Below, one piece after another: positions 26,986 through 40,003 of a stretch of 64,000 bases of DNA (positions within the stretch are counted from its first letter, which is position 1; each line of letters starts with the position of its first letter). Under the pieces are notes generated by a model, which did no database searches, had not been told where the DNA came from, and saw nothing but the letters and a program-made list of their open reading frames with translations. Made by a program: the position numbers and the translations under genes. Origin of the DNA: Bradyrhizobium algeriense (GTDB lineage Bacteria; Pseudomonadota; Alphaproteobacteria; Rhizobiales; Xanthobacteraceae); NCBI RefSeq assembly GCF_036924595.1, contig NZ_JAZHRV010000001.1, forward strand, positions 5,518,001 through 5,582,000, read 5' to 3'.

Positions 26986-29900
26986 GTGTCTAACGCTCGG
27001 GCCCACCAACGGTTCCAAGGGAACCAAAGTGAGTCGAGCGGCTTTTTATCTATGTCCGGAACGTCTCCCCTTCTGCAAACGAAACGGGGACGTCATTTCC
27101 ATGGCAGTGGCATCACCGTGAACAAAAAAGCGCAAACCGCCGAGAGCTCCAACGCCGGCGTCTCCCTTTCTATCGACAGTGCCTATCCGCTGAATCCGGA
27201 TAGCAGCCCTGTGGTCGAAGCAAAGGGGGTGCCAGCCACTGAGACCGTCACCGACGAGCTCTGGTACAAGGACGCGATCATCTACCAGCTCCACGTCAAG
27301 GCCTTCGCCGACAGCAACAATGACGGCATCGGCGACTTTGCCGGGCTGACCGAGAAACTGGGGTATCTGCAGGATCTCGGCGTCACCACGCTGTGGCTTT
27401 TGCCGTTCTACCCCTCTCCCGGCCGCGACGACGGCTATGACATCGCCGATTACGGCGACATCAACCCCGATTTCGGGACGATGAAGGATTTCCGCCGCTT
27501 CATCCAGGAAGCCAAGAAGCGCGGCCTGCGGGTCATCACCGAGCTCGTCATCAACCACACCTCCGACCAGCACGACTGGTTCAAGCGCGCCCGCCGCTCG
27601 GACCCGAATTCCTCTGCCCGCAACTGGTATGTCTGGAGCGATACCGACCAGAAATATCCGGGCACGCGGATCATCTTCACCGACACCGAGAAATCGAACT
27701 GGACCTGGGATCCGGAAGCCGGCCAGTTCTACTGGCACCGCTTCTTCTCGCACCAGCCGGACCTCAATTTCGACAATCCGCGCGTGGTGAGCGCGCTGGT
27801 GCAGGTGATGAAGCGCTGGCTCGACACCGGCGTCGACGGTTTCCGCCTCGACGCCATTCCCTATCTCTGTGAGCGCGACGGCACCAACAACGAGAACCTG
27901 CCCGAGACGCATGCCGTCATCAAAGGGCTGCGCCGCGAGCTCGACAATTACGCCAAAGGCAAGGTGCTGCTGGCCGAAGCCAATCAATGGCCGGAGGACG
28001 TGCAGGAATATTTCGGCCGCGGCGACGAATGCCACATGGCCTATCATTTCCCGCTGATGCCGCGCATCTACATGGCGATCGCGCAGGAAGACCGCTTTCC
28101 GATCACCGACATCCTGCGCCAGACGCCGGATATCCCGGGCAACTGCCAGTGGGCGCTGTTCCTGCGCAATCACGACGAGCTGACGCTGGAAATGGTCACC
28201 GATGTCGAGCGCGATTATTTGTGGTCGACCTACGCCAACGATCCCCGGGCGCGCATCAATGTCGGCATCCGCCGCCGCCTGGCGCCGCTGATGGACAATG
28301 ACCGGCGCAAGATCGAATTGATGAACTCGCTGCTGCTATCGTTCCCGGGCACGCCGATCATCTATTACGGCGACGAGATCGGCATGGGCGACAACATCTA
28401 TCTCGGCGACCGCAACGGCGTTCGCACGCCGATGCAATGGACGCCGGACCGCAATGGCGGCTTCTCCCGCGCCGACCCCGCCAGGCTCTACGCGCCGACC
28501 ATCATGGACCCGGTCTATGGCTATGAGTCCGTCAATGTCGAGGCGCAGTCGCGCAGCCTGTCCTCGCTGCTCTCAGCCACCAAGCGGCTGATCGCGGTCC
28601 GCAAATCCACGCTCGCCTTTGGCCGCGGCACCATGACGTTCATCCGTCCGGAGAACCGCTCGGTGCTGTGCTATGTGCGCCAGTACCAGGGCGAAGTCAT
28701 CCTGTGCGTGGCCAACCTGTCGCGATCGGCGCAGGCGACCGAACTCGATCTTTCCGCCTTCAAGGACCGTATCCCGCTGGAAATGCTCGGCCGTACCCGC
28801 TTCCCGGCGATCGGCGAACTGCCCTACATGATCACGCTGGCGCCTTACGGCTTCTACTGGTTCGAACTGCAGGAGCGCGACAAATCGGCGCCGGTGGTGC
28901 AGCGCGCCGTGCCCGAGTTCGAGACACTTGTGGTGCCGCTGAACGCGACCTGGGTGTCGCTGGCGCGCGAACGCGGCGTGTTCGAGCGCGACGTGCTTCC
29001 GGGACATCTGGCGCGCAGCCGCTGGTATCCTGAACGATCGCCCAAGGCGATCCGTCCGACGCTTACTTCGGCCATTCCGTTCTGCGACATCGGCGACAAC
29101 CGGCCGTGGCTCGCCTTTTTCGAAACGACGCAGCGCGGCGTCAGCACGCGCTACGTGCTGCCGATGCAGATCGAATGGGTGCGCTTCGACCGCGAGCGCT
29201 ACAACCCGCATGCGCTGGCCGCCGTTCGGCAAGGCGCCCGCGAAGGCACCCTGCTCGACGTCGCCACCGACCAGATCTTCATCTCGCTGCTGTTGCGCAA
29301 CCTGCAGCAATCGCTGACGGTCGACGAGAGCGAACAGGGCTTGCGGCTCGAATTCCGGCCGACCAAGCGTTTCAGCGACAAGCCGATCCGGCAGCCCGAA
29401 CACATCCGCACCATCGAGTCCGAGCAGCCCCGCAGCACCGCCCTGGTGGATAACGACCATGTGGTCAAGATCTACCGGACGCTTCAGCCCGGCCCCAATC
29501 CCGAGATCGAGATCGGGCGCTTTCTCACCGATATTGCCAACTTTCCCAACATGCCGGCGCTGCTCGGCAGCGTCGAGCTGGTCGAGGGCAACGAGAAGAG
29601 TGCGATCGGCGTCGTTCACGCGTTCGTCGCCAATCAGGGCGACCTCTGGACCGTGAGTGCGGCCTATCTCGATCGCTTCGTCGAGGAGCAACGCCTGCTG
29701 GCGGCAAGCATGCACGCCGGCGAGCGCGACGAAGAGACCCCCTATCTGCGTTACATGTCGCAGGCCGGGCGGCGCGTGGCCGAGCTGCATGTGGCGCTCG
29801 CCGGCAACAGCGAGATTGCCGAATTCGCGCCGGAGCCGACCGGCCGCGACGACGTGCAGCGCTGGATCGACGATCTGGTGCTGTGCGCCGGCCGCGTCTT

Positions 29901-30500
29901 CGATGCGCTCCGGCAGCGGCGGGAAACGCTGAGGGAAGCCGACCGCCCGCTGGCCGACCGGGTGCTGGCGTTGCAGCCGGCGCTACCGGATTTGCTGGAA
30001 ACGCTGCTGCTGCGCGAGGCCGACGCCGCCAACATCCGCTGCCATGGCGACCTCGATCTCAGCCAGTTGCTGATCGTCAAGGACGACATCTTCATCGTCG
30101 ACTTCGAAGGCGCGCCGCGGCGCAGTATCGCCGAACGCCGGCGCAAGGCGCCCGCGGCGCGCGACATCGCCAGCCTGGTCCGATCGATCGATTATTCGGC
30201 AACCGCAGCCCTTGAGCGCGCGCTCAAAGTGGCCCACGATGAGCACGGCAAGCTCGGCGCGGCGCTTGGCGAGTGGCGCGACCGGGCGACAGCCGCATTT
30301 CTCACCGCCTACCACGAAGCCATGACCGATCAGCGGCTGTGGCCGTCCGATCCGAATGCGGCAGACGGCTTGCTGACCTTCTTCCTGCTCGAGAAGGCCT
30401 TGAACGAAATCGAACACGAACTGTCGTTCCGGCCGGAATGGCTACGCGTGCCCCTGATCGGAATCATCAGAATGTTGTCGCAACCATCCTTAGAGGCCTC

Positions 30501-30504
<4 letters not shown>
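26986..30504 (+). CDS. treS: Trehalose synthase (maltose glucosyltransferase) fused to maltokinase
   Basis: An 1172-residue fusion. Residues 90-650 are GH13 TreS ([31 protein letters not shown] with the nucleophile Asp, [11 protein letters not shown]). The rest resembles maltokinase (Mak/Pep2), with the kinase motif [11 protein letters not shown] and IVDFEGAP. TreS interconverts maltose and trehalose; Mak makes maltose-1-phosphate. GTG 26986 has the only strong ribosome site. The first 45 codons are low in GC3 and of low complexity, so this extension is weakly supported even though the start signal is good. No glgE, the usual user of maltose-1-phosphate, lies in the window. Confidence 0.93.
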
Positions 30505-32648
<2,144 letters not shown>

Positions 32649-32651
32649 CGC

Positions 32652-34727
32652 ATGCGATTGTCCGCGGGAAGCGCCGCCCGCCTCGGAGCAAGCTGGGACG
32701 GACGGGGCACCAACTTTGCGCTGTTCTCGGCCAATGCGGAAAAGGTCGAGCTTTGCCTGTTCGACGGCCAGGGCCGCCGCGAGCTCGAACGGATCGAACT
32801 GCCCGAGCGCAGCGAGGACGTCTGGCACGGCTATCTCAACGACGTCTCGCCCGGGCAGCTCTACGGCTATCGCGTCCACGGCCCCTATGCGCCCGAGCGC
32901 GGGCACCGCTTCAACGCCAACAAGCTGCTGCTCGATCCCTACGCCAAGCGGCTCGCCGGCCGGCTGGTGTGGAGCGATGCGCATTTCGGCTATCGCACCG
33001 GCAGCGCGCGCGAGGATCTTTCCTTCGACCGCCGCGACAATGCCCGCGGGATGCCGAAGGCGGTCGTGGTCGACGAGACCTTCAACTGGGGCCGCCGCGA
33101 GATACGGCCGAACGTCGCCTGGGAAGACACCATCATCTACGAGGCCCACGTCAAGGGCCTGACGCAGAGGCGCCACGACGTCTCGCCGGGCTGGCGCGGC
33201 ACCTATGGCGGGCTGTGCGCGCCGGCGATGATCGATCACCTCAAGAAGCTCGGCGTCACCACCATCGAATTGCTGCCGATCCACGGGCTGATCGACGACC
33301 GGGTGCTGGTGGAAAGGAAGCTTGCCAACTACTGGGGTTACAACACGCTGGCCTTCTTCGCGCCGGAGCCGCGCTATGCGCAAGACAACGCGCTCGATGC
33401 ATTCCGCACCACGGTGGCGCGGCTGCACGATGCCGGCATCGAGGTGATGCTTGACGTGGTCTATAATCACACCGCCGAAGGCAATCACCTCGGCCCGACG
33501 CTGAGTTTCCGCGGCATCGACAACGCGTCCTATTACTGGCTCAACAAGGACAACCCGCGCTACTACGACGACTTCACCGGCTGCGGCAGCTCGGTCAACC
33601 TCAGCCATCCGCGTGTGCTGCAGATGGTGATGGATTCGCTGCGCTACTGGGTCGAGGTCTGTCACGTCGACGGCTTCCGCTTCGACCTCGCTACCACGCT
33701 GGCGCGCGGGCCGAATGGATACGACCGCAACGCCGCCTTCCTGACCGCGGTGCGGCAGGACCCGGTGCTGGCAACCGTCAAGCTGGTCGCCGAGCCGTGG
33801 GATCTCGGCATGGGCGGCTATCAGGTCGGCGCGTTTCCCTCGCAATGGTCGGAATGGAACGACCGCTATCGCAGCGCGATGCGGCGCTACTGGAGCGGCG
33901 AAGGCAGCCTGATCGGCGAAGTCTCGCGCCGCATGACCGCCTCATCCGACCTGTTTCGTCACGACAACCGCGCGACCCGCGCCAGCGTCAATCACATCAC
34001 CGTCCATGATGGTTTCACGCTGGCCGACCTGTTCAGCTATAACGACAAGCACAACGAGGCCAACGGCGAGGACAATCGCGACGGCTCCAACGACAACCAC
34101 AGCAACAATTGCGGCCATGAGGGCCCGACCAGCGACGCCGCGATCGTTGCGCTGCGCCGGCAGCTCCGCAAGAACCAGCTCGCCTGCCTGTTCCTCGCGC
34201 AAGGCACGCCCCTGCTGCTGGCCGGCGACGAGGTCGGCAATTCGCAGAACGGCAACAACAACGCCTATTGCCAGGACAACGAGACCGGCTGGGTGAACTG
34301 GGACAATCTCGGCAAGCAGGGCGACGACCTCACCGATTTCGTCAGCCACATGACCGCGCTGCGCCGGCGCTTCGCCCAACTGCGCTGCCAGCGCTGGCTC
34401 TCCGGGCGGCGCAAGGATGGCTCCTATGGCGTGCTGTGGCTGACGCCGGCGGCCGAGGAGATGCAGGAAGCCGATTGGAATTTTCCGGAGGGACGATTCC
34501 TCGCCTTTGTACTGGGGCCGATGGAACAAGGTCAGCCGCCGATCTTTATCGTCCTGAATGCCGCGCCTGAAGAGATCGCTTTCAAATTGCCCGAGATGCC
34601 CGAGTACAAAAACTGGCAGCAGGTGCTGAACACGACCGAGGCCGTGCAGAGCCCGACCAGACTGGCTTCGGGTGCCGCAACCAGCGCGCCGCCGCGGTCG
34701 GTGCTTGCCTTTGCGGGCACGGCATGA
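32652..34727 (+). CDS. glgX: Glycogen debranching enzyme GlgX
   Basis: A 691-residue isoamylase-type GH13 enzyme. CBM48 is at the N-terminus (GTNFALFSANAEKVELCLFD). The catalytic barrel has VMLDVVYNHTAEGN, HVDGFRFDLATTLARG and a VAEPWDLG segment with the acid/base Glu. It hydrolyses alpha-1,6 branches of trimmed glycogen. It provides linear maltodextrins for TreY, which is encoded downstream. It begins 3 bp after glgB and overlaps treZ. Confidence 0.94.
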   Translation: MRLSAGSAARLGASWDGRGTNFALFSANAEKVELCLFDGQGRRELERIELPERSEDVWHGYLNDVSPGQLYGYRVHGPYAPERGHRFNANKLLLDPYAKRLAGRLVWSDAHFGYRTGSAREDLSFDRRDNARGMPKAVVVDETFNWGRREIRPNVAWEDTIIYEAHVKGLTQRRHDVSPGWRGTYGGLCAPAMIDHLKKLGVTTIELLPIHGLIDDRVLVERKLANYWGYNTLAFFAPEPRYAQDNALDAFRTTVARLHDAGIEVMLDVVYNHTAEGNHLGPTLSFRGIDNASYYWLNKDNPRYYDDFTGCGSSVNLSHPRVLQMVMDSLRYWVEVCHVDGFRFDLATTLARGPNGYDRNAAFLTAVRQDPVLATVKLVAEPWDLGMGGYQVGAFPSQWSEWNDRYRSAMRRYWSGEGSLIGEVSRRMTASSDLFRHDNRATRASVNHITVHDGFTLADLFSYNDKHNEANGEDNRDGSNDNHSNNCGHEGPTSDAAIVALRRQLRKNQLACLFLAQGTPLLLAGDEVGNSQNGNNNAYCQDNETGWVNWDNLGKQGDDLTDFVSHMTALRRRFAQLRCQRWLSGRRKDGSYGVLWLTPAAEEMQEADWNFPEGRFLAFVLGPMEQGQPPIFIVLNAAPEEIAFKLPEMPEYKNWQQVLNTTEAVQSPTRLASGAATSAPPRSVLAFAGTA

Positions 34728-36481
34728 ACGACCGGCAATTCGGCCCGTGTCTGGCAAACTACGGCACGCGGTTTCGGCTGTGGGCGCCCGCGGCGAAACG
34801 CGTCGATGTCATGCTGGAGCAGCCTCACGCGATGAAGCGCGGCGAGGACGGCTGGTTCACGGCCGACATCGCCGGCGTGAAGGCCGGCGCGCGCTACAAA
34901 TTCCGCATCGATAAAGAGATCGACGTGCCGGATCCGGCGTCGGCGTTTCAGCCCGATGATGTCTTCGGCCCGAGCGAAGTGATCGATCATCAAGCCTATC
35001 CATGGCAAGCCGCAGCCTGGCGCGGCCGGCCGTGGCAGGAGGCGGTAATCGTCGAGGCCCATGTCGGGACTTTCACTAGGGAAGGCAGCTATCGCGCGAT
35101 GATCGACAGGCTCGATCATCTCGCAGAGACCGGCATCACTGCGCTGGAATTGATGCCGCTGGCGGATTTCGCGGGTGCGCGCAACTGGGGCTATGACGGC
35201 GTGCTGTGGTACGCGCCCGACAGCGCCTATGGGCGGCCCGAGGATCTCAAGGCGTTGATCGACGCGGCGCATCTGCGCGGGCTGATGGTGATGCTCGACG
35301 TGGTCTATAACCATTTCGGCCCCGAAGGAAATTATCTCGGCCGCTATGCGCCCACCTTCTTCACCGAAGCGCACACACCCTGGGGCAGCGCGATCGATTA
35401 TCGCGTGAAGGAAGTCCGTGCGTTTGCGATCGAGAACGCGCTATCCTGGCTGCGCGACTATCGCTTCGACGGGCTGCGGCTCGATGCCGTCAACTCGATC
35501 GTCGAGCCGGGCGGGTTGTCGCTGCTGCACGATCTCAGTGCCGCTGCCGGCAAACTCGCCGCGGAAACCGGCCGGCACATTCACCTCGTGCTGGAAAACG
35601 GCGACAACCGCGCCAGCATTCTGGACGCCGCGCAAGACCCGCCGCAGGGAAAATATCGCGCGCAGTGGAACGACGACTATCATCACGCCTGGCGCGTGCT
35701 GATGACCGGCGAGAAGCAGGGCTATTATGGCGACTACCAGCGCTCGCCGATCTCGGACATTGCCCGCTCGCTGTCATCCGGCTTCGTCTATCAGGGAGAG
35801 CCGTCGGCGTTTCGCGGCGGCAAGCGCGGTGAGCCGAGCGGCCATCTGGCACCGACAGCTTTCATCAACTTCCTGCAGAACCACGACCAGATCGGCAATC
35901 GCGCACTGGGCGACCGGCTCGAAAGCTATACGGATGCGCAAGCGATCGAAGCCGCGCTCGCCGTGCTGCTGTTGGCGCCATCCATTCCCATGCTGTTCAT
36001 GGGCGAAGAATGGGGCTCGAAGGCGCCCTTCCCGTTCTTTTGCGATTTCGGTGGCAACCTCGCCGATGCCGTCCGCAAGGGCCGCCGCAGCGAATATGCT
36101 TGGGCCTATTCGGAATTCGGCGACGAGGTGCCGGACGCACTCGATCCATCGACGCGCGATTCCGCCGTGCTCGACTGGAAAGAGCGCGACGCGCCGGCAG
36201 CACGGAAACGGCTGACGCTGGTGCGGGAGCTGCTAAAAGTCCGCCAGCAGCAGATTGTCCTGCGGCTCGCGGGCGCGGAATTCGGCGAGGCGCACGCGGG
36301 CGACAACCACCTGCTGACGGCCAATTGGCAGATGGGCGATGGCGTCACGCTTCACCTGCTCGCCAACCTGTCGGACCGGGCCATCAGCCATGCGCCCGGA
36401 ATGCCCACGGGAACCCTGATCTGGGGCAGCGAGTTGGGCGACAGCGTCCCGCCATGGACGGTGCTCTGGCGCATCGGATAG
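34724..36481 (+). CDS. treZ: Malto-oligosyltrehalose trehalohydrolase
   Basis: A 585-residue GH13 enzyme of normal length. It begins with an ATGA overlap with glgX. A short beta domain (RFRLWAPAAKRVDVMLE) precedes the barrel with MLDVVYNHFGPEGNYL, YRFDGLRLDAVNSI and FLQNHDQIGNRALGDRL. It releases trehalose from the trehalosyl end made by TreY. The gene order glgX-treZ-treY encodes the complete conversion of glycogen to trehalose. Confidence 0.94.
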   Translation: MNDRQFGPCLANYGTRFRLWAPAAKRVDVMLEQPHAMKRGEDGWFTADIAGVKAGARYKFRIDKEIDVPDPASAFQPDDVFGPSEVIDHQAYPWQAAAWRGRPWQEAVIVEAHVGTFTREGSYRAMIDRLDHLAETGITALELMPLADFAGARNWGYDGVLWYAPDSAYGRPEDLKALIDAAHLRGLMVMLDVVYNHFGPEGNYLGRYAPTFFTEAHTPWGSAIDYRVKEVRAFAIENALSWLRDYRFDGLRLDAVNSIVEPGGLSLLHDLSAAAGKLAAETGRHIHLVLENGDNRASILDAAQDPPQGKYRAQWNDDYHHAWRVLMTGEKQGYYGDYQRSPISDIARSLSSGFVYQGEPSAFRGGKRGEPSGHLAPTAFINFLQNHDQIGNRALGDRLESYTDAQAIEAALAVLLLAPSIPMLFMGEEWGSKAPFPFFCDFGGNLADAVRKGRRSEYAWAYSEFGDEVPDALDPSTRDSAVLDWKERDAPAARKRLTLVRELLKVRQQQIVLRLAGAEFGEAHAGDNHLLTANWQMGDGVTLHLLANLSDRAISHAPGMPTGTLIWGSELGDSVPPWTVLWRIG

Positions 36482-36485
36482 GACA

Positions 36486-39275
36486 ATGCCCCCGGCGATC
36501 CCGATCGCGACCTATCGCCTGCAACTATCGGCGGATTTCGATTTCGACGCCGCCGCGTCCGTGGTGCCCTACCTGAAGGCGCTCGGCATCACCCATCTCT
36601 ATGCCTCGCCCTTCATGCGGGCCCGCAAGGGTAGCGCGCATGGCTATGACGTCACCGACCACGCCCAGTTCAATCCGGAGCTCGGCGGCGAGGAAGGCTT
36701 CGAGCGGCTGAGCGCGGTGCTGCGGCAACACGATCTCGGGCTGATCCTCGACTTCGTGCCTAACCATGTCGGCGTGCACTACGACGATAATCCCTGGTGG
36801 CTTGACGTGCTGGAGTGGGGTCCGGCCTCGCCGCACGCAGCCTCCTTCGACATCGACTGGGAGCAGTTGCCGTATCGTGCACGCGGCGGCGTACTGCTGC
36901 CGATCATCGGCTCGTCCTACGGACAGGCGCTGGAAAACGGCGAGATCGAACTGCGCTACGATCCCGCCGAAGGCAGTTTCTCAGCCTGGTATTTCGAGCA
37001 CCGGCTGCCGATCGCGCCGGAACGTTACGGCGAAATCCTGCGCATGATCGTCGAGGACGCTGGTGCGGAAGAGAGCGCGCCCGGCAAAGCCATGCTTGCG
37101 CTGGCCTCCCGTTATCAGGGGCCGCGACGCCCCAACCGCAAGGAAGCGCCTTCCTTCAAGACTGAACTGAAAGGCATCGCTGATGCCGCCGACATCATCG
37201 CGCGTGGGCTATCGGCCTATCGCGCCGGGCCGGATCGCACCACGTCGACGCTTTCACTGCACCATCTGCTCGAGCGCCAGCATTACAAGCTCGGCCACTG
37301 GCGGCTCGCGTCCAGCGACATCAACTACCGGCGCTTCTTCGACATCAATACGCTGGCGGGCTTGCGCGTCGAGGACGCCGGCACCTTCGAGGCGATCCAT
37401 CGGCTGGTCAAACGGCTGATTGCGGAGGGAAAGCTTCACGGGTTGCGGCTCGACCACATCGATGGCCTGCGCGATCCCGCGCAGTATTTCCAGCGCCTGC
37501 GCCGGCTGGTCCGCGACGCGCATGGCGGCCGCAGCAGGCCCTTCTATGTGGTGATCGAGAAAATTCTCGGCGAACACGAAAAGCTGCCGTCATTCGCCGA
37601 CGTTCACGGCACCACCGGCTATGAGTGGATGAACGTCATCACCCTTGTGCTGACCGACGGAAGCGGCCTGGAGCCGCTCGATGAGATCTGGCGGCAGGTC
37701 AGCAACCAGTCGCCAAAACTCGAACCGATCCTGCGGGATGCAAAACGCCGCGTGCTGGAAACGCTGTTGACCAGCGAGTTTACGGTGCTGACACGCCTCC
37801 TGGCGCGGATTGCCAGCGGACATTACTCCACCCGCGACTATTCCGCCGACAGCCTGCGGCAGGCGCTCGAGCTCTACGTGCTGCACTTCCCGGTGTACCG
37901 CACCTACCTGACATCCTCAGGGCTATCAGCGCATGATCGCGAGTTGATATCAGGGACGATCGAACGGGCGCGCGCCGATTGGTTTGCCGCCGACGACGGC
38001 ATTTTTGATTTCCTGCGCGACACCCTGACGATGGACCTGATCAAGCCCGGGAGCGCGCACCACAGCGCGCCGCGCGTCAGACGTTTCGCATTGAAGGTGC
38101 AGCAGTTCACCGGCCCCATGATGGCGAAGTCGCTGGAGGACACGACGTTCTACCGCTACCACCGCCTGCTCGCCCTCAATGAGGTCGGCGGCGACCCGGC
38201 GGCAAGAGCGCTTTCCGCCGCCGAGTTTCATCGGATGATGCGGGCCCGCGCCGGCGAATGGCCGCATGGCATGACGGCGACCGCGACGCATGACACCAAG
38301 CGTGGCGAGGACGCGCGAGCGCGCATCATGGCGCTTTCGGAAATTCCGGGCGAATGGACCAGCGCCGTGGCCCGATGGAAGCTGCTCAACGCGCCGCAAC
38401 TGCTCGTCGATGGCGATTTTCGCGCGCCGTCGGCAACATTCGAATACATGCTGTATCAGGCGCTGCTCGGGGCATGGCAGCCGGACGACGCTTCGTTTCC
38501 GCAGCGGATGCAGGAATATGCGCTGAAGGCTGCGCGCGAGGGCAAGCAGGAAACGAGCTGGCTCAATCCTCACGCAGCCTATGAGGAGGGCGTAAAAAGC
38601 TTCGTCGAAAAAATTCTCGATCCTTCACTCTCAGGCGAATTCCTGAACTCGCTGCAGACGCTGGCGCAGCGGCTATCGCTGCTGGGCGTACTGAACTCGC
38701 TCAGTCAGATCACGCTGAAGGCCATGATGCCGGGCGTGCCGGATTTCTATCAGGGCACGGAGCTCTGGGATTATTCACTGGTCGATCCCGACAACCGGCG
38801 GCCGGTCGACTTTGCCGAACGCGCAGGGCGGCTCGACGCGCTGGAGAAACCGGATTGGGACCGGCTGGTCGAGAAGTGGCCGAGCGGCCATCTGAAGTTG
38901 GCTTGGACACGGCACCTGCTCAAGCTTCGAACCGGGCTCGCCGATATATTCACCGGCGGAGAGTACGCGCCTTTGGAAGTGAGCGGGCCGCATCGCGACC
39001 ATTTCATCGCGTTCGCCCGACGGCGCGGCCGCGAGGCCGCGATCACCGTGGTCACGCGGTGGTTTGCGCCGTTGACCGACGGCGGCCGACATTGGCCTGG
39101 TCCGGAGAACTACGATGCCGCGCTAAACGTCGAAGGCTATGCGGTCGAAGGCTTTGCCGATGCCGATGCCAAACAATTGCGCCTGTCCGACCTGCTGACG
39201 CATCTGCCGGTCGCCGTGCTGAAAGCAAGATTCACCGGCGCGGTAAAGCCGGCGCGCGAACGCGCGCACACCTAG
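36486..39275 (+). CDS. treY: Malto-oligosyltrehalose synthase
   Basis: A 929-residue GH13 enzyme. The N-terminus TYRLQLSADFDFDAAASVVP and GITHLYASPFMRARKGSAHGYDV are characteristic of TreY, as are ILDFVPNHVGVHYDDNPWW and LRLDHIDGLRDP. Near the C-terminus is the TreY block VPDFYQGTELWDYSLVDPDNRRPV. It turns the reducing-end alpha-1,4 bond of maltodextrins into an alpha,alpha-1,1 bond. It is the last gene of the operon and is followed by a palindromic repeat. Confidence 0.95.
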   Translation: MPPAIPIATYRLQLSADFDFDAAASVVPYLKALGITHLYASPFMRARKGSAHGYDVTDHAQFNPELGGEEGFERLSAVLRQHDLGLILDFVPNHVGVHYDDNPWWLDVLEWGPASPHAASFDIDWEQLPYRARGGVLLPIIGSSYGQALENGEIELRYDPAEGSFSAWYFEHRLPIAPERYGEILRMIVEDAGAEESAPGKAMLALASRYQGPRRPNRKEAPSFKTELKGIADAADIIARGLSAYRAGPDRTTSTLSLHHLLERQHYKLGHWRLASSDINYRRFFDINTLAGLRVEDAGTFEAIHRLVKRLIAEGKLHGLRLDHIDGLRDPAQYFQRLRRLVRDAHGGRSRPFYVVIEKILGEHEKLPSFADVHGTTGYEWMNVITLVLTDGSGLEPLDEIWRQVSNQSPKLEPILRDAKRRVLETLLTSEFTVLTRLLARIASGHYSTRDYSADSLRQALELYVLHFPVYRTYLTSSGLSAHDRELISGTIERARADWFAADDGIFDFLRDTLTMDLIKPGSAHHSAPRVRRFALKVQQFTGPMMAKSLEDTTFYRYHRLLALNEVGGDPAARALSAAEFHRMMRARAGEWPHGMTATATHDTKRGEDARARIMALSEIPGEWTSAVARWKLLNAPQLLVDGDFRAPSATFEYMLYQALLGAWQPDDASFPQRMQEYALKAAREGKQETSWLNPHAAYEEGVKSFVEKILDPSLSGEFLNSLQTLAQRLSLLGVLNSLSQITLKAMMPGVPDFYQGTELWDYSLVDPDNRRPVDFAERAGRLDALEKPDWDRLVEKWPSGHLKLAWTRHLLKLRTGLADIFTGGEYAPLEVSGPHRDHFIAFARRRGREAAITVVTRWFAPLTDGGRHWPGPENYDAALNVEGYAVEGFADADAKQLRLSDLLTHLPVAVLKARFTGAVKPARERAHT

Positions 39276-39291
39276 CGACTCATGTTTTGAC

Positions 39292-39335
39292 GCGTTTTCT
39301 TGACGCGAACCGGTATCCACTTCGCTCGAAAACGC
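39292..39335. repeat. Short palindromic intergenic repeat, family D
   Basis: It begins GCGTTTTCTTGACGCGAACC and ends CTTCGCTCGAAAACGC; the outer 8 bp are exact inverted complements. A degenerate copy is at 22714-22828 and a weaker one at about 57183-57222. I recall this repeat as very common in Bradyrhizobium genomes. It sits between treY and the PHA-system gene. Confidence 0.5.
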
Positions 39336-39345
39336 TATGGCGACG

Positions 39346-39657
39346 TCAGCTTTTCTTGGTCAGCAACAGCTTGCCGCGGTTCTGGATTGCAGCCTGGGCC
39401 ACCTCGGCAAAACGCTGCAACAGCCACGGCAGCACGACTTCCACTTGCACATGATCTTCCGCGACGTCGACATGGCCGGCCGCGGCCTGCCCGAGGGCGC
39501 GCACGCGGAAGATCATGCGGTTGTCTTCCCATCGCTCCTCATCGACGCTCAGCACCGGCACGCTGGAAGCGGCGCGCGAAAGCCCCGTCTTCAGGCGGCG
39601 CATGGCTTCCTCGCGTCCGAGGCTATGCGGGATCGAAACCACCAGCGGCTTGTTCAT
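39346..39657 (-). CDS. Polyhydroxyalkanoic acid system family protein
   Basis: A 103-residue protein starting at ATG 39657 (MNKPLVVSIPHSLGREEAMRRL). It has one small alpha/beta domain ending VEVVLPWLLQRFAEVAQ and a short basic tail, matching the PHA granule-associated regulator-like family as I remember it. Its role in rhizobia is not known. It is divergent from the DUF3309 gene across about 160 bp. A longer reading frame upstream has no matching composition. Confidence 0.65.
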   Translation of the reverse strand: MNKPLVVSIPHSLGREEAMRRLKTGLSRAASSVPVLSVDEERWEDNRMIFRVRALGQAAAGHVDVAEDHVQVEVVLPWLLQRFAEVAQAAIQNRGKLLLTKKS

Positions 39658-39741
39658 GGCAAAAATCTCTCTGTTATCCAACTGCATGTAATTACACGCG
39701 CTTCGAAAAGAAGGGCCGCGCGCAATATCGCGGCGCAAAAC

Positions 39742-39766
39742 GGAACTTAGGTGACTCCCGGTTGTT
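39742..39766 (+). promoter_or_regulatory. Possible EcfG-type promoter for the DUF3309 gene
   Basis: GGAAC at 39742-39746, 16 bp, then TGTT at 39763-39766. This has one mismatch from the GGAAC-N16/17-CGTT consensus of alphaproteobacterial general-stress promoters. It lies about 55 bp before the start codon at 39821 on the same strand. Confidence 0.4.
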
Positions 39767-39820
39767 GTTCCCTGTGATGGGCAGAACATGCAGAACGCCC
39801 CTCGGGCTGAGGAGAAATTT

Positions 39821-39985
39821 ATGTCTATCGGCACAATCATTCTGATCATTCTTATTATCGCCCTGCTCGGCGGCTTCAGCGGCGTCGGCGGTGGACCGTT
39901 CTACGGCACGGGCTATTACGGCGGCGGCGGTCTTGGTCTTGTGATCGTGATCCTGCTGATCCTGCTGCTGCTCGGGAAGCTTTAG
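39821..39985 (+). CDS. DUF3309 family small membrane protein
   Basis: A 54-residue protein: a hydrophobic span (TIILIILIIALLGGF), a Gly/Tyr-rich loop (GPFYGTGYYGGGG) and a second span (LVIVILLILLLLGKL). This is the whole DUF3309 layout. GAGGAG lies 7 bp before ATG 39821. The function is unknown; such proteins are often linked to general stress in alphaproteobacteria, which agrees with the promoter candidate upstream. Confidence 0.85.
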   Translation: MSIGTIILIILIIALLGGFSGVGGGPFYGTGYYGGGGLGLVIVILLILLLLGKL

Positions 39986-40003
39986 GGAGCGCGGCGGCGA
40001 ACC

